Positions 27,725 to 38,395 of a DNA stretch of 64,000 nucleotides are shown one piece after another. Position 1 is the stretch's first letter; each line of letters starts with the position of its first letter. The translations under genes and the position numbers were made by a program. Below the pieces are notes generated by a model, which searched no databases, had not been told where the DNA came from, and saw only the letters and a program-made list of their open reading frames with translations. Location: NCBI RefSeq assembly GCF_009901955.1, contig NZ_WUTS01000001.1, positions 2,121,419-2,185,418 on the forward strand, in the 5' to 3' direction. This stretch comes from Halomonas icarae. GTDB taxonomy: Bacteria > Pseudomonadota > Gammaproteobacteria > Pseudomonadales > Halomonadaceae.

Positions 27725-27797
27725 AAGGAGGTTACAGGACGCAACCTATCAATCAGTCTAGACCGTCAGGCCCAGGTGGCGAGTGCCGACAACCGCC

Positions 27798-30434
27798 TCA
27801 GCGTGCGCCGGCACCCGCTTCGTTTCCTTTCTGTATGGCAGCACCGTCCCGAGACTTGCCGAACACCAGCCGATCCTCCTCGGCCTCCACCTCGATGGTG
27901 TCGCCGGGCGAGAACTTCCCGGCCAGCAGATCCTGGGCCAGCGGATTCTCGATACGCGCCTGAATGGCCCGCTTGAGCGGCCGCGCGCCGAACACCGGAT
28001 CGAAGCCCACCACCGCAAGTTGTGCCATGGCCGCATCGCTGACCTCCAGGGAGAGCTCATGCTCCGCCAGCCGCGCCCGCAGGCGATCGAGCTGGATCCC
28101 GGCGATGGCCTGGATCTGCTCCTGACCGAGGGCATGGAACACCACCACCTCATCGATGCGGTTGATCAGCTCGGGCCGGAAGTGAGTACCGACCACCTCC
28201 ATTACCGCACTCTTCATCTGATCGTAACCGGTGTCGCCACCGCCCATGCGCTGGATAATGTCCGAGCCCATGTTGGAGGTCATCACGATCACCGTGTTGC
28301 GGAAGTCCACGGTGCGTCCCTGGCCATCGGTGAGGCGCCCATCTTCCAGCACCTGCAGCAGGATATTGAAGACATCCGGGTGAGCCTTCTCCACCTCGTC
28401 GAGCAGCAGCACCGAATAGGGCTTGCGACGCACCGCCTCGGTCAGATACCCCCCCTCCTCGTAGCCGACATAGCCGGGAGGGGCACCGATCAGCCTTGCC
28501 ACGGAGTGCTTCTCCATGAACTCCGACATGTCGATGCGCACCATTGCCTCCTCGGTATCGAAGAGGAAGTTGGCCAGCGACTTGCACAGCTCCGTCTTGC
28601 CAACCCCGGTGGGACCGAGGAACAGGAACGAGCCATTGGGGCGATGTGGGTCGGCCAGCCCTGCCCGGGAGCGACGCACGGCATTGGCCACCGCGGTCAC
28701 CGCCTCGTGCTGGCCGATCACCCGCTCATGCAACGCCTCCTCCATGCGCAGCAGCTTGTCACGCTCACCCTCGAGCATCTTGGCCACCGGGATGCCGGTC
28801 CAGCGCGAGACCACCTCGGCGATCTCCTCCTCGGTGACGTTGGAACGCAACAGAGTATGCTTCGAGGTATCCGACTCGGCCTCGCTGAACTCGGCGATCT
28901 TCTTCTCGAGCTCGGGTATCACGCCGTACTGCAGCTCGGACATCCGCGCCAGATCCCCCTGCCGCTTGGCCTGTTCCAGATCGATGCGGGCACGGTCGAG
29001 CTCCTCCTTGAACTGTCCCGCTCCCTGGATGCTGGCCTTCTCGGCCTTCCACACCTCGTCGAGATCGGCGTACTCGCGCTCGAGCTCGCCAATCTGCTCC
29101 TCCAGCCCTTCGAGGCGCTTCTTCGAGGCCTCGTCGGTCTCCTTCTTGAGGTGCTCGCGCTCCATCTTCAGCTGAATCAGCCGACGGTCGAGACGGTCCA
29201 TCTCCTCGGGCTTGGAGTCGAGCTCCATGCGGATGCGCGAGGATGCTTCATCAATCAGGTCGATCGCCTTGTCGGGTAATTTGCGATCGGTAATATAGCG
29301 AGTGGAGAGCTTGGCCGCGGCGATGATGGCACCATCCGTGATATCGACCTTATGGTGCACCTCGTAGCGCTCCTTGAGCCCACGCAGGATCGCCACGGTG
29401 TCTTCCTCCGAGGGCTCATCCACCACCACCTTCTGGAAACGCCGCTCCAGCGCCGCATCCTTCTCAACGTACTGACGATACTCATCGAGGGTGGTGGCAC
29501 CCACGCAGTGCAGCTCGCCGCGCGCCAGGGCCGGCTTGAGCATATTGCCGGCATCCATGGCCCCCTCGGCCTTGCCGGCCCCCACCATGGTGTGCAGCTC
29601 ATCGATAAACAGGATGACCCGGCCCTCCTCCTGGGCGAGCTCCTTGAGCACCGACTTGAGACGCTCCTCGAACTCACCACGGAACTTGGCCCCGGCCAGC
29701 AACGCGCCCATATCCAGCGACAGCACGCGCTTGTCCTTGAGCCCTTCGGGCACCTCGCCATCGACGATGCGCTGGGCCAGCCCCTCGACGATGGCGGTCT
29801 TGCCGACCCCGGGCTCACCGATCAACACAGGGTTGTTCTTGGTGCGCCGCTGGAGTACCTGAATGGTGCGGCGGATCTCGTCGTCACGACCGATGACCGG
29901 GTCGATCTTGCCGCTTGCGGCCCGCTCGTTAAGGTCCAGGGTGTACTTTTCCAGCGCCTCGCGCTGATCCTCGGCATTGGGGTCGTCGACCCTCTCGCCA
30001 CCGCGCACGCTATCGATCGCGGTCTCCAGCGCCTTGCGCGAGAGGCTGGCCTGGGTCAGCAGCTTGCTGACCGCGCCCCCCATCTCCAGCGCGGCGAGCA
30101 GCACCAGCTCGCTGGCGATGTACTGATCACCACGCTTCTGGGCCTCGCGATCGGTAAGATTGAACAGCTTGATCAGGTCGCGTGAGGGCTGCACCTCGCC
30201 GTCGAACTGGGCGACCCTGGGCAGGTCGTCGAGATGCCCAACCAACACATCGCGCAACCGGGCGGCATCGCCACCGGCCCTCTGAACCAGCGCCTTGGCA
30301 CCGGTGTCGGTGGCGTCGAGCAGTGCCAGCAGCAGATGGCCGGGCTCGAGCTGGTTATGACCGTGCCCCACCGCCAGCGACTGTGCATCGGCCACGGCGT
30401 TCTGCAGCTTGGCGGTAAACTTGTCGAAACGCAT
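27798..30434 (-). CDS. clpB: ATP-dependent protein disaggregase ClpB
   Basis: Hsp100 hexamer that pulls apart heat-aggregated proteins together with DnaK. 878 residues, about 20 more than E. coli ClpB owing to a C-terminal tail. The N domain ([21 protein letters not shown]) is followed by NBD1 with Walker [10 protein letters not shown] and Walker [10 protein letters not shown]. Next come the M-domain coiled coil at about 405-520 ([18 protein letters not shown]) and NBD2 with [10 protein letters not shown] and [12 protein letters not shown]. It follows rluD-pgeF, the same order as in E. coli, and has its own heat-shock promoter. Confidence 0.97.
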   Translation of the reverse strand: MRFDKFTAKLQNAVADAQSLAVGHGHNQLEPGHLLLALLDATDTGAKALVQRAGGDAARLRDVLVGHLDDLPRVAQFDGEVQPSRDLIKLFNLTDREAQKRGDQYIASELVLLAALEMGGAVSKLLTQASLSRKALETAIDSVRGGERVDDPNAEDQREALEKYTLDLNERAASGKIDPVIGRDDEIRRTIQVLQRRTKNNPVLIGEPGVGKTAIVEGLAQRIVDGEVPEGLKDKRVLSLDMGALLAGAKFRGEFEERLKSVLKELAQEEGRVILFIDELHTMVGAGKAEGAMDAGNMLKPALARGELHCVGATTLDEYRQYVEKDAALERRFQKVVVDEPSEEDTVAILRGLKERYEVHHKVDITDGAIIAAAKLSTRYITDRKLPDKAIDLIDEASSRIRMELDSKPEEMDRLDRRLIQLKMEREHLKKETDEASKKRLEGLEEQIGELEREYADLDEVWKAEKASIQGAGQFKEELDRARIDLEQAKRQGDLARMSELQYGVIPELEKKIAEFSEAESDTSKHTLLRSNVTEEEIAEVVSRWTGIPVAKMLEGERDKLLRMEEALHERVIGQHEAVTAVANAVRRSRAGLADPHRPNGSFLFLGPTGVGKTELCKSLANFLFDTEEAMVRIDMSEFMEKHSVARLIGAPPGYVGYEEGGYLTEAVRRKPYSVLLLDEVEKAHPDVFNILLQVLEDGRLTDGQGRTVDFRNTVIVMTSNMGSDIIQRMGGGDTGYDQMKSAVMEVVGTHFRPELINRIDEVVVFHALGQEQIQAIAGIQLDRLRARLAEHELSLEVSDAAMAQLAVVGFDPVFGARPLKRAIQARIENPLAQDLLAGKFSPGDTIEVEAEEDRLVFGKSRDGAAIQKGNEAGAGAR

Positions 30435-30765
30435 ATCACGTCCTCCATCGGGATGGCGAGGCGATCGGACGCCCCGCTTGACCCTGTGAATGTCTTGACA
30501 TGATAAATGGCGTCAAGTCAGGCCGGTTTCAAGTCGGCCGTCGGGAGGAAGTGCATGACAAGTTGACGCGGATCAAGCGACAAGGGGTTGCGCGAGGCTG
30601 TTCCGGCGACAGGCCTTCGAGGGGGCGCTGTAAATACTTCCCTGTACGCTACCTCGGCCATCCCTGGTCCTCGGCCCCCCCTCTGCGACCTATCCCCGGC
30701 GCCTCTAGCTTAGTGCGTCTGCGATAGCCGCGGGTTTCCTTGAGCCTTGAAGCTTGTAGCTCGCT
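30435..30765. other. clpB upstream region
   Basis: Besides the sigma-32 promoter at 30504-30533, this 330-base gap between clpB and pgeF contains no convincing gene. One ttgtagctcg repeat word lies at 30754-30763. A run of short direct words (cggccgtcgg, cctcggcc) has no obvious function. Confidence 0.5.
30504..30533 (-). promoter_or_regulatory. Sigma-32 (RpoH) heat-shock promoter of clpB
   Basis: On the minus strand, CTTGAAA (complement of 30527-30533) is followed after 14 bases by CGCCATTTA (30504-30512), one base from the CCCCATNTA consensus. Spacing and position, about 70 bases before the clpB ATG, are those of RpoH promoters. Confidence 0.88.
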
Positions 30766-31521
30766 TCAGCGCAGCCAGATCACGCTGGCCATTCTTCCCG
30801 TGCTGCCATTGTCGCGACGGTGGGAGTAGAAGCGTGACTCGCAGGCGGTGCAGAAGTGGCCGCCGCTGATATGGGAGACGCCCAGACGCTCCAGACGCAA
30901 GCGCGCCAGGCGGTAGAGATCGGCCATGTAGTGGCCCAGGCGATAGGGGCTGGGGTCGAAGGCATCGGCGGCCTCGGGGTGCACGCCGACGAAGGCCTGA
31001 TAGACCTCGGGTCCCACCTCGAACTGGGCATTGGAGATCGCCGGCCCCAGCCAGGCCAGCTGCTCCTCGGGCGGCACACCCAATGCCGCCACCGTGGCCT
31101 CCAGCACCCCGCCCGCCAGCCCACGCCAGCCGGCATGGGCCAACGCCACGCGCTCGCCGCGGCGGTCACAGAAGAAGACCGGCAGGCAGTCGGCAGTAAG
31201 GACCACACAGGCATGGTCACGATCGAAGGCGACCGCGGCATCGGCCTCCGGCGACTCGTCGGTATAGCCTTGCTGCACCCGCGCGCCGTGCACCTGATTG
31301 AGCCACAGCAGCGGTCGTTCGCCATCGACCTGCTTGTGCAGCAGGCGACGGCACAGCGCCACATGGGCGGGATTGTCACCCACGTGGTCGGCCGGGTTGA
31401 AGCAGGCAAAGTCCCCCTGGCTGGGACCGGTCTCGCGGGTGGTGACTAAGGCCCCCACGGAGGTGGGTGCCGGCCAGTCGGGCAGAACCAGGGTGGGCCG
31501 CAGGTCGGGGGCGTCGCTCAT
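30766..31521 (-). CDS. pgeF: Peptidoglycan editing factor PgeF (YfiH, laccase-domain family)
   Basis: 251-residue protein of the YfiH/DUF152 family. In E. coli it removes misincorporated L-serine from cell-wall precursors. The metal-binding motif residues are visible: LNQVHGARV, VVLTADCLPVFF, ALAHAGWRGLAGGV and, near the end, the SHISGGHFCTACESRFYSHRRDNGSTGR block. It starts 26 bases after rluD stops, so they form an operon. Older annotations call this family polyphenol oxidase. Confidence 0.93.
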   Translation of the reverse strand: MSDAPDLRPTLVLPDWPAPTSVGALVTTRETGPSQGDFACFNPADHVGDNPAHVALCRRLLHKQVDGERPLLWLNQVHGARVQQGYTDESPEADAAVAFDRDHACVVLTADCLPVFFCDRRGERVALAHAGWRGLAGGVLEATVAALGVPPEEQLAWLGPAISNAQFEVGPEVYQAFVGVHPEAADAFDPSPYRLGHYMADLYRLARLRLERLGVSHISGGHFCTACESRFYSHRRDNGSTGRMASVIWLR

Positions 31522-31547
31522 GACAGTATCCTCGGTGCCACAGGGGG

Positions 31548-32507
31548 TCAGCGCATCGTCTCGTGATCGTCACGCAGGTAGTCGAGCAACATCAGCAGGT
31601 CGTCAGGCAGGGCCGCCCGGAAGCTCATCGTCTCTCCACTGCCCGGATGCACGAAAGCCAGCCGGCGGGCGTGCAACGCCTGGCGCGGAAACTCGCGCAG
31701 AATCTCCTTGAGCGTATCCGAGGAGCCAGCGGGCAGCTTGAGACGACCACCGTAGACGGGGTCGCCGACCAGCGGGTAGCGCAGGTGCGCCAGGTGTACG
31801 CGGATCTGGTGAGTACGCCCGGTCTCCAGCCGGCAGCGCACATGGGTGTGAGCACGGAAGCGCTCGACCACTCGGTAGTGGGTCACCGCCGGCTTGCCGG
31901 CGGCGGTCACCGCCTGGCGCTTGCGATCCTTGGCATGTCGGCCGATCGGCGCATTCACCGTACCGCCGGCGGTCATCACCCCCACACAGATGGCGTCATA
32001 CTCCCGTGACACCGTGCGCGCCTGCAGCTGCTCCACCAGCGACGTCTGGGCGGCCAGCGTTCTGGCCACCACCATCAGGCCACTGGTGTCCTTGTCCAGG
32101 CGATGCACGATGCCGGCCCGGGGCACCGACGCCAGCGCCGGGTCGTGATGCAACAGCGCATTGAGCAGGGTGCCATTCGGATTGCCTGCGGCGGGATGCA
32201 CCACCAGCCCGGGTGGCTTGTTGATCACCAGCACCTGCTCATCCTCGTACACCACCTCGAGGGGAATATCCTCGGGCTCGAAGCGGGTATCGTCCTCGAC
32301 TTCGGTACAGAGGCGCAGCCATTCGCCTCCGTAGACCTTGTCCCTGGGCCGTGCCGGCTGGTCATCCAGGGTCAGGTCGCCGGCCTTGATCCAGGCCTTC
32401 AGGCGCTCGCGGGAAAAGTCGGAGAAGAGCTCCGCCGCGGCCTGGTCGAGCCGCTGGCCGGCCATGGCATCGGGAACACGCTGCTGTGCTTCGAAGGTCT
32501 GAGACAT
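31548..32507 (-). CDS. rluD: 23S rRNA pseudouridine(1911/1915/1917) synthase
   Basis: 319 residues from the ATG at 32507 ([15 protein letters not shown]), preferred over an ATG 34 codons upstream. The S4-like RNA-binding domain ([31 protein letters not shown]) is followed by the catalytic core with the nucleophile Asp in [12 protein letters not shown] and family motifs [12 protein letters not shown] and [27 protein letters not shown]. It modifies helix 69 of 23S rRNA. It is divergent from bamD, as in other gammaproteobacteria. Confidence 0.96.
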   Translation of the reverse strand: MSQTFEAQQRVPDAMAGQRLDQAAAELFSDFSRERLKAWIKAGDLTLDDQPARPRDKVYGGEWLRLCTEVEDDTRFEPEDIPLEVVYEDEQVLVINKPPGLVVHPAAGNPNGTLLNALLHHDPALASVPRAGIVHRLDKDTSGLMVVARTLAAQTSLVEQLQARTVSREYDAICVGVMTAGGTVNAPIGRHAKDRKRQAVTAAGKPAVTHYRVVERFRAHTHVRCRLETGRTHQIRVHLAHLRYPLVGDPVYGGRLKLPAGSSDTLKEILREFPRQALHARRLAFVHPGSGETMSFRAALPDDLLMLLDYLRDDHETMR

Positions 32508-32642
32508 GAAGAGAGTGACCGTTTCGGGAATCGGAATCGGGCGCCGCCGATGACTGCGTTTTGCCACGCAGTGCTTTATAGTGGACGGGTTTAGGGCCGA
32601 TTCTAACACGGCCAGTCCGCGTTGTTTGCCACGAGGATCACG

Positions 32643-33527
32643 ATGCGCGTTTCCAATACCCCTGTCCGTTTCGCGGCCCTGCTTCTGGCTACCAGCCTGC
32701 TGACCGGCTGCTCACTGTTCGGCGGTGGCTCCGACGCCTCGAGCGACGAGGCCGCCAGCAGTACACAAGCCAGCCCCTCACAGCGGGCCGCGGAGGAAGA
32801 GGTCGAGTATGCCAACCTCGGTGAGCGCGAACTCTACGAGGAGGCGCGCGACTCCCTGGACCGCGGCAACTTTACCGCTGCGATTTCCCGGCTCGAGGCA
32901 CTCGATACCCGCTTCCCGTTCGGTGGTCACGCCGAACAGGCCCAGCTGGAGCTGATCTACGCCTACTACGAGACCGGCAACTGGGAGGCGACCCGAGCAG
33001 CGGCCAACCGCTTCATTCGCCTGCACCCCAGCCATCCCCAGGCCGACTATGCCCTCTACATGCGGGGGCTGGCCGCCTGGCAGGCCGGTCGTTTCAGTCT
33101 CGAGCGCCTCAAGCTGATCGACATCTCCAAGCGCGACCTGGGCGCCTCCCGTGATGCCTACAGCGACTTCCGTGAGCTCGCTCGACTCTACCCCAATAGC
33201 CAGTACGCACCGGATGCTCGCCAGCGCATCGTCTATCTGCGCAACCTTCTGTCGCGCCATGAGTTACATGTCGCCGACTATTATATGCGCCGCGGCGCCT
33301 ACCTCGCCGCCGTGGAGCGCGGTCGCTGGGTGATCGAGCACTACCCCCAGAGCGAGGCGACTCGCGACGCCCTGGCGGTCATGGTCGAGGGCTACCTGGG
33401 CCTGGAGATGCGCGACCGCGCCCGCGAGACCCTGCGCGTGCTGATCGACAACGCCCCCGACCACGAGCAGCTGCGGGGCCGCACCTTCACGCCCCGCCAC
33501 GTCGACGCCGACTCGATCTCGGCCTGA
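32643..33527 (+). CDS. bamD: Outer membrane protein assembly lipoprotein BamD
   Basis: Essential component of the BAM machine that inserts beta-barrel proteins. 294 residues from the ATG at 32643. The lipoprotein signal ends in the lipobox LLTGC. A low-complexity Ser/Ala linker is followed by tetratricopeptide-like repeats ([55 protein letters not shown]). A clear terminator follows the stop. Confidence 0.95.
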   Translation: MRVSNTPVRFAALLLATSLLTGCSLFGGGSDASSDEAASSTQASPSQRAAEEEVEYANLGERELYEEARDSLDRGNFTAAISRLEALDTRFPFGGHAEQAQLELIYAYYETGNWEATRAAANRFIRLHPSHPQADYALYMRGLAAWQAGRFSLERLKLIDISKRDLGASRDAYSDFRELARLYPNSQYAPDARQRIVYLRNLLSRHELHVADYYMRRGAYLAAVERGRWVIEHYPQSEATRDALAVMVEGYLGLEMRDRARETLRVLIDNAPDHEQLRGRTFTPRHVDADSISA

Positions 33528-33572
33528 CCGGCGGCAGGCTACACGTCAGAATCACGTGATCGCTCGAAGTAA

Positions 33573-33608
33573 AAGAAAACCCGGAGGCCTTGGCCTCCGG
33601 GTTTTCTT
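33573..33608. terminator. Bidirectional terminator between bamD and nadE
   Basis: 17-base perfect arms (aagaaaacccggaggcc and its complement) separated by two bases. Flanking A and T runs give U-tracts on both strands, serving the convergent bamD and nadE genes. Confidence 0.92.
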
Positions 33609-33657
33609 GTAGCTCGGCACTTGTAGCTCCGCTCTTGTAGCTCGTAGCTCGTAGCTC
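33607..33657. repeat. Tandem ttgtagctc / gtagctc repeats
   Basis: Units ttgtagctcggcac, ttgtagctccgctc and ttgtagctcg followed by two more gtagctcg copies lie in the short gap between the terminator and the nadE stop. The same word occurs at 30754-30763, also beyond a minus-strand gene end. Confidence 0.7.
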
Positions 33658-33664
33658 GTCGGCG

Positions 33665-35296
33665 CTATTCGCCGGGCTGCCAGCCATTGACGATAGGGTA
33701 GCGGCGATCGCGACCAAACCCGCGGCGGGTTACCCTCACCCCCACCGGTGCCTGGCGACGCTTGTACTCGCAACGGTCCACCAGCTTGACCACCCGGTAG
33801 ACATCATCGCGGTCAAAGCCCGCCTCGATGATCGCCTCGGCACTCATGTCGCCCTCGATATAGCGCACCAGAATGGCATCCAGGGTGTCGTAGTCGGGCA
33901 GCGAGTCGCTGTCCTTCTGGTCGGGTGCCAGCTCCGCGGAGGGCGGACGCTCGATCACCCGCTCGGGGATCGCCGGCGACTGGGTGTTGCGCCAGCGCGC
34001 CAGACGGTAGACCCAGGTCTTGTAGACATCCTTGATGGCATTGTAGCCGCCCACCATATCGCCATAGAGCGTGGAGTAGCCCACCGCCATCTCGCTCTTG
34101 TTGCCCGTGGTCAGCACCATCAGGCCCTTCTTGTTGGAGATCGCCATCAGCAGCACGCCACGACAGCGGGACTGCAGGTTCTCCTCGGTGGTGTCCCGCG
34201 TCGTGCCCTCGAAGGCACCGGAGAGGGTCTCCATGAACGCCTCCACCATCGGCTCGATGGGCATCACCTCGTAGTGCACGCCCAGCATGTCGGCCTGTTC
34301 GGCGGCATCCTGCCGGGAGATGTCGGCGGTATAGTGGTAGGGCATCATCACCGCCTGTACCCGCTGGGGACCCAGGGCATCCACGGCAATCGCCAGTGAC
34401 AGGGCGGAGTCGATGCCCCCCGAAAGTCCCAGCACCACGCCCTCGAAGCCGCTCTTGTTGACGTAGTCGCGCAGCCCGGTAACCAGCGCACAGTAGAGGT
34501 TCTCCTCCGGCTCGACGTCGGGCTCGGTCTCGCCGGCCTGAGGCACCCAGCCGCCCTGGCGGTGAATAAACTGCACCGGCATCACGCCCACGGCCCAGTG
34601 GGGCGCCTGCACGCACAGCTCGCCGGAAGCGTCCACGCAGGCCGAGCCGCCGTCGAACACCAGCTCGTCCTGACCGCCGATCTGGTTCACATAGACGATA
34701 GGCAGCGACACCGCCGCGGCACGCTCCTCCAGCAGACGCAACCGCTCGGCAGGCTTGTCCTGATGGAAGGGCGAGGCATTGAGGCTGATCAGGATCTCGG
34801 CACCGGCCTCCTTCGCCAGACGCGCCGGAGCCTCCTCCCAGAGATCCTCGCAGATCAGCAGACCCAGCTTCGCGCCTCGATGCTCGATCACCAGAGGCTC
34901 GCTGCCCCTGGCAAAGTAGCGCTGTTCGTCGAACACCTCGTAGTTGGGCAACGCCTGCTTGGCATATTCACCCAGCCACTCGCCATCGAAGAGCGCACCG
35001 GCCAGGTTCCAGAGCTGCCCCTCGCGACGGCCGGGATAACCGACGATCACCAGCACATCACGCACGACCTTGGCCGCCATCCGAGCGCGAGCCTCGCGCA
35101 GACGACTCTCCATGGAGGGTCGCAACAGCAGGTCCTCCGGCGGATAGCCGGTCAGACAGAGTTCGGGCAGCACCACGATATCGGCGCCATGCTCGATGCG
35201 CGCCTCGCGCACCGCCTCGATGGCGCGATCGGTATTGCCGGGAATATCCCCTACCAGGGGGTCCAGCTGAGCCATCACCAGCGTCAGGTCTTGCAT
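33665..35296 (-). CDS. nadE: Glutamine-dependent NAD+ synthetase
   Basis: Last step of NAD synthesis: amidation of deamido-NAD with ammonia channelled from glutamine. 543 residues from the ATG at 35296 (MQDLTLVMAQLDPLVGD). The N-terminal nitrilase-type glutaminase has Glu in VLPELCLTGYPPEDLL, Lys in YAKQALPNYEVFDE and Cys in LLICEDLWEE. The synthetase P-loop is LGLSGGIDSALSL, and NKSEMAVGYSTLYGD follows. Upstream extension to 35377 has no support. Confidence 0.95.
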   Translation of the reverse strand: MQDLTLVMAQLDPLVGDIPGNTDRAIEAVREARIEHGADIVVLPELCLTGYPPEDLLLRPSMESRLREARARMAAKVVRDVLVIVGYPGRREGQLWNLAGALFDGEWLGEYAKQALPNYEVFDEQRYFARGSEPLVIEHRGAKLGLLICEDLWEEAPARLAKEAGAEILISLNASPFHQDKPAERLRLLEERAAAVSLPIVYVNQIGGQDELVFDGGSACVDASGELCVQAPHWAVGVMPVQFIHRQGGWVPQAGETEPDVEPEENLYCALVTGLRDYVNKSGFEGVVLGLSGGIDSALSLAIAVDALGPQRVQAVMMPYHYTADISRQDAAEQADMLGVHYEVMPIEPMVEAFMETLSGAFEGTTRDTTEENLQSRCRGVLLMAISNKKGLMVLTTGNKSEMAVGYSTLYGDMVGGYNAIKDVYKTWVYRLARWRNTQSPAIPERVIERPPSAELAPDQKDSDSLPDYDTLDAILVRYIEGDMSAEAIIEAGFDRDDVYRVVKLVDRCEYKRRQAPVGVRVTRRGFGRDRRYPIVNGWQPGE

Positions 35297-35392
35297 GGGC
35301 TTGGAAATCTCTCGAGAATCAATGAATACCCTCATTGTCCCGCATGGGCGGCCGACTGGCAAAGCCGACCACCCCACCTGGGAGTCACCCGG

Positions 35393-35689
35393 ATGAACCT
35401 CTTGATAATACGCCTGATCATCTTCGCCGTGCTGTTCTTCGCTGGCCTCAAGCTATACCGCATGTACCGCGAGTGGAAGCTGGACCGTGAAGCGCTGCTG
35501 GAGGACGACCGAGACGACTCCCGGGGCAACCAGATGGTGCGCTGCGCCTGGTGCCAGGTGCATGTACCCGAGAGCGAAGCCCAGCGCGCGCAGGGCGAGT
35601 GGTTCTGCTCCAGCGCCCACCGGGACCGCTATCTTCAGGAGCAGAGGGAACATGACGAACCGGGAAACGACGACGACCCGCACGCCTGA
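35393..35689 (+). CDS. PP0621-like small membrane protein with a zinc-ribbon motif
   Basis: 98 residues. A single N-terminal membrane helix (MNLLIIRLIIFAVLFFAGLK) is followed by a basic-acidic linker and MVRCAWCQVHVPESEA ... WFCSSAHRDRY, giving a C-x2-C ... C-x3-H pattern that could bind one metal ion. This resembles the PP0621 family of proteobacterial proteins. It is divergent from nadE. The function is unknown. Start ATG at 35393 with a weak ggagtc-like site. Confidence 0.75.
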   Translation: MNLLIIRLIIFAVLFFAGLKLYRMYREWKLDREALLEDDRDDSRGNQMVRCAWCQVHVPESEAQRAQGEWFCSSAHRDRYLQEQREHDEPGNDDDPHA

Positions 35690-35741
35690 AGCGCCGACAC
35701 CCTGGATGCGGCTCGCCTGCTCCCCAGACTAGCCAGCCGCC

Positions 35742-37568
35742 CTACTCCGCCTCAACCGCCCGGCGAAAGCGCCCGACATAGTCGAACAGCTTCTCGCGCA
35801 CCTGCCAGTGGCGCCCCACCCTGCGTCCCACCACGAAGTCGGGATGACGCAGGCGGTGACGCTCGGCGATCACCTGCTCTGGGGTCTCAGGCCGAAAGGG
35901 CACCCCCGGGACGCGCAGATGCTCGCGCAGGAAGGCCGCGGCGAAGGCGCCACGCTGGGCTGGGGTCTCAAGGGCGAACCACTCGGCTAGCGTCGTGCCA
36001 TCCTCGTCATGGTAGGTGACCTTGAGGCGAGGCAGGCCGCGGCCGTTGACGGTGGCCTCCAGCTGCATGCCGGCGACCCGCAGCACCCGGGCGTCACGCA
36101 GGCGCAACGCCTCCTTGAGCTTGTCGTCGGCATCCACCAGCTGGACGCCGCAGCCATGGCAGCGCCGGGCGGCGATATCGTTCTCGGCGCCGCAGTCGCC
36201 ACACACCTTGAAACGAAAGCGAAACGAACATTGCTCCATCGCCGTCGACGTCGACGTTGAAGTTACGCTTTTCGCGCGGGGTCGGGCGCGATTGGAAAGC
36301 ACCAGCCCCTGGCAACGACGCCCGAAATGCTCGATCACCAGGTCGCCGTCGCGCTTGCCCCAGAAGAGATTGGCATGACCGCAGGCCGGGCACTCCACCT
36401 GCACAGGTTCGCTGTCGCCTGTCGGCTTGGGTGATCCCACCTCGGGGGCGTAGAGATCCCAGGGGTTGCCCGCGTAGTCGAGGATCAGGCAGTCGCGCTT
36501 GCCCGGCGAGAGGCGCAGCCCGCGGCCGGCGATCTGCTGGTAGAGACTCACCGACTCGGTGGGGCGCAGGATAACGATCAGGTCGACATGCGGCGCATCG
36601 AAGCCGGTGGTCAGCACCGCCACATTGACCAGGTACTTCAGCTTGCGCACCTTGAAGGCGTCGATGATCCGTTCACGTTCGGCCGAGGGCGTCTCGCCGG
36701 TGATCAGCGCCGACTCCTCTGCCGGCAGATAGCCGAGGATCTCCTCGGCATGGGCCACACTGGCGGCAAACAGCATCACCCCCTGGCGATCCCGGGCTCG
36801 TTCGATCACCTCGGCAATGATGCCCGGCGTGGCACGGTGGCCCGCGACCACTCGATTGAGCTCCTCCTCCCGGAAGAGCCCGCTCGTGGTCGGCGTGAGA
36901 GCCGAGAAGTCATAGCGCTCCACCGCCGCGTCCACCCTCACCGGCTCGGCCAGGTAGCCCTGCTTGACCATCAGCCTGAGCGGCTGCTCGAAGACACACT
37001 CCTGGAAGAAGCAATCGGCCTCACCGCGCACCATGCCGTGATGGTGGCGGTGGTAGATGAACCCCTGACCGAGGCGATAGGGCGTCGCCGTCAGCCCCAG
37101 CACCTTGAGCCGGGGGTTGGCGGAGCGCAGCCGCTCGATCACCCGACGGTAGCTGGCATCCTCCGCCGGGGAGACACGGTGGCACTCATCGATCACCAGC
37201 AGGGTGAAATTGCCCTGCCCCGAGGCCGGAGAAGCGAAACGATCCAGACCACGCACCACCGACTGAACCGAGCCGAACACCACCTGGCGTTCGGCCTCCT
37301 TGCGCCCCAGGCCGGCGCTGAAGATATCGGCCTCGAGGCCGTAGGCCAGATACTTGGCGTGGTTCTGCTCCACCAGTTCACGCACATGAGCCAGCACCAG
37401 CACCCGCCCGCGGGCCAGGCGCGCCAGCTCGGCGATCACCAGCGACTTGCCGCTGCCGGTGGGCAGCACCACCACTGCCGGGTCGTCGGACCCACGGAAG
37501 TGCTCGATGACGCGCCCCACCGCCTCCCGTTGATAGGGGCGCAGGCTTGGCACAGGCTTTTCGGACAT
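35742..37568 (-). CDS. radD: RadD-like (YejH) superfamily 2 helicase
   Basis: 608 residues, similar in length to E. coli RadD (586). The Q/N-terminal lead [16 protein letters not shown] is followed by motif [11 protein letters not shown], motif [12 protein letters not shown], motif [18 protein letters not shown] (the RadD-type wording), motif [17 protein letters not shown] and two Cys clusters ([12 protein letters not shown] and CGDCGAEND ... CHGCG) likely binding zinc. RadD acts with SSB in recombination and DNA repair. The gene stands alone with a short gap before the urease region. Confidence 0.88.
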   Translation of the reverse strand: MSEKPVPSLRPYQREAVGRVIEHFRGSDDPAVVVLPTGSGKSLVIAELARLARGRVLVLAHVRELVEQNHAKYLAYGLEADIFSAGLGRKEAERQVVFGSVQSVVRGLDRFASPASGQGNFTLLVIDECHRVSPAEDASYRRVIERLRSANPRLKVLGLTATPYRLGQGFIYHRHHHGMVRGEADCFFQECVFEQPLRLMVKQGYLAEPVRVDAAVERYDFSALTPTTSGLFREEELNRVVAGHRATPGIIAEVIERARDRQGVMLFAASVAHAEEILGYLPAEESALITGETPSAERERIIDAFKVRKLKYLVNVAVLTTGFDAPHVDLIVILRPTESVSLYQQIAGRGLRLSPGKRDCLILDYAGNPWDLYAPEVGSPKPTGDSEPVQVECPACGHANLFWGKRDGDLVIEHFGRRCQGLVLSNRARPRAKSVTSTSTSTAMEQCSFRFRFKVCGDCGAENDIAARRCHGCGVQLVDADDKLKEALRLRDARVLRVAGMQLEATVNGRGLPRLKVTYHDEDGTTLAEWFALETPAQRGAFAAAFLREHLRVPGVPFRPETPEQVIAERHRLRHPDFVVGRRVGRHWQVREKLFDYVGRFRRAVEAE

Positions 37569-37712
37569 CAGGCACCTCTCACACTGAGCGGGCGCCAGTC
37601 TACCGGGCGACGGTGGCCTCGTCAGCTCGGCTCACACTTCTCGCCTCGCACGTCTCGGCAACGCAGCGGATAGGGTCACTCACGCCTGCTGCGTCGCTAG
37701 GCCACCCAGGGG

Positions 37713-38303
37713 TCAGGCGAAGCCGAGATAGAGCCCGAAGGCGGCGATCAGGGCGCCGGCATATTGCGCGACACGCGGGCTGGCCCAGCGCCTGGCGAGG
37801 CGACCCAGGCCCACACCACAGCCATGCAGAGCCGCGGTGGCGAGAACGAAGCCGATACCGTAGGCCAGCCCCGACGTCATCGCCGGCATCTCGGTGCCAT
37901 GGGCATGGCCATGGAACACCGCAAACAGACCAACCAGAACACTACTCGCCAGCAGCGGCAGACGCACCGCCGCCGCAACCAGCAGGCCGAGGACAAGCAC
38001 CGACGCCACGATGCCCGGCTCGACCCATGGCAGGGCGATCCCCGCCATGCCGATCGCGCCGCCGAGCAGCATGACCACCATGAAGCTGACGGGCACGGCC
38101 CAGATGGCACGCCCGCCTCGCTGTGCGGCCCAGAGGCCGACCGCGAGCATGGCGGCCATGTGATCGATGCCCATCCAGGGGTGCAGGAAGCCCTGCGCCA
38201 TCCCTCCCGAGTAGCCGCTGCCGACATGGGCATAAGCCAGCGCTGGCAACAACAGAAGGGCCGCGCCCCACCCGATGCATCGCGTCAATTCATGTGATTG
38301 CAT
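37713..38303 (-). CDS. ureJ: HupE/UreJ family membrane protein, probable nickel carrier
   Basis: 196 residues from the ATG at 38303, which has a strong aggagg site. A signal-like first helix ends at AYAHVGSGYSGG, and the diagnostic HPWMGIDHMAAMLAVGLWA with its metal-ligand-like His and Asp follows. Six or seven helices with further His residues (HGHAHGTEMPAM, AALHGCGVG) follow. It is the last gene of the urease operon, so nickel supply for the urease is the likely role. Confidence 0.88.
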   Translation of the reverse strand: MQSHELTRCIGWGAALLLLPALAYAHVGSGYSGGMAQGFLHPWMGIDHMAAMLAVGLWAAQRGGRAIWAVPVSFMVVMLLGGAIGMAGIALPWVEPGIVASVLVLGLLVAAAVRLPLLASSVLVGLFAVFHGHAHGTEMPAMTSGLAYGIGFVLATAALHGCGVGLGRLARRWASPRVAQYAGALIAAFGLYLGFA

Positions 38304-38395
38304 GTTACTCCTCCTACCTTGACCCAAGGGTATGACCTCAACCGCCTGTGGCGCTGATCGCCGTGGTAAGCCTGGTGGCCGCGTATCTGCATGCG

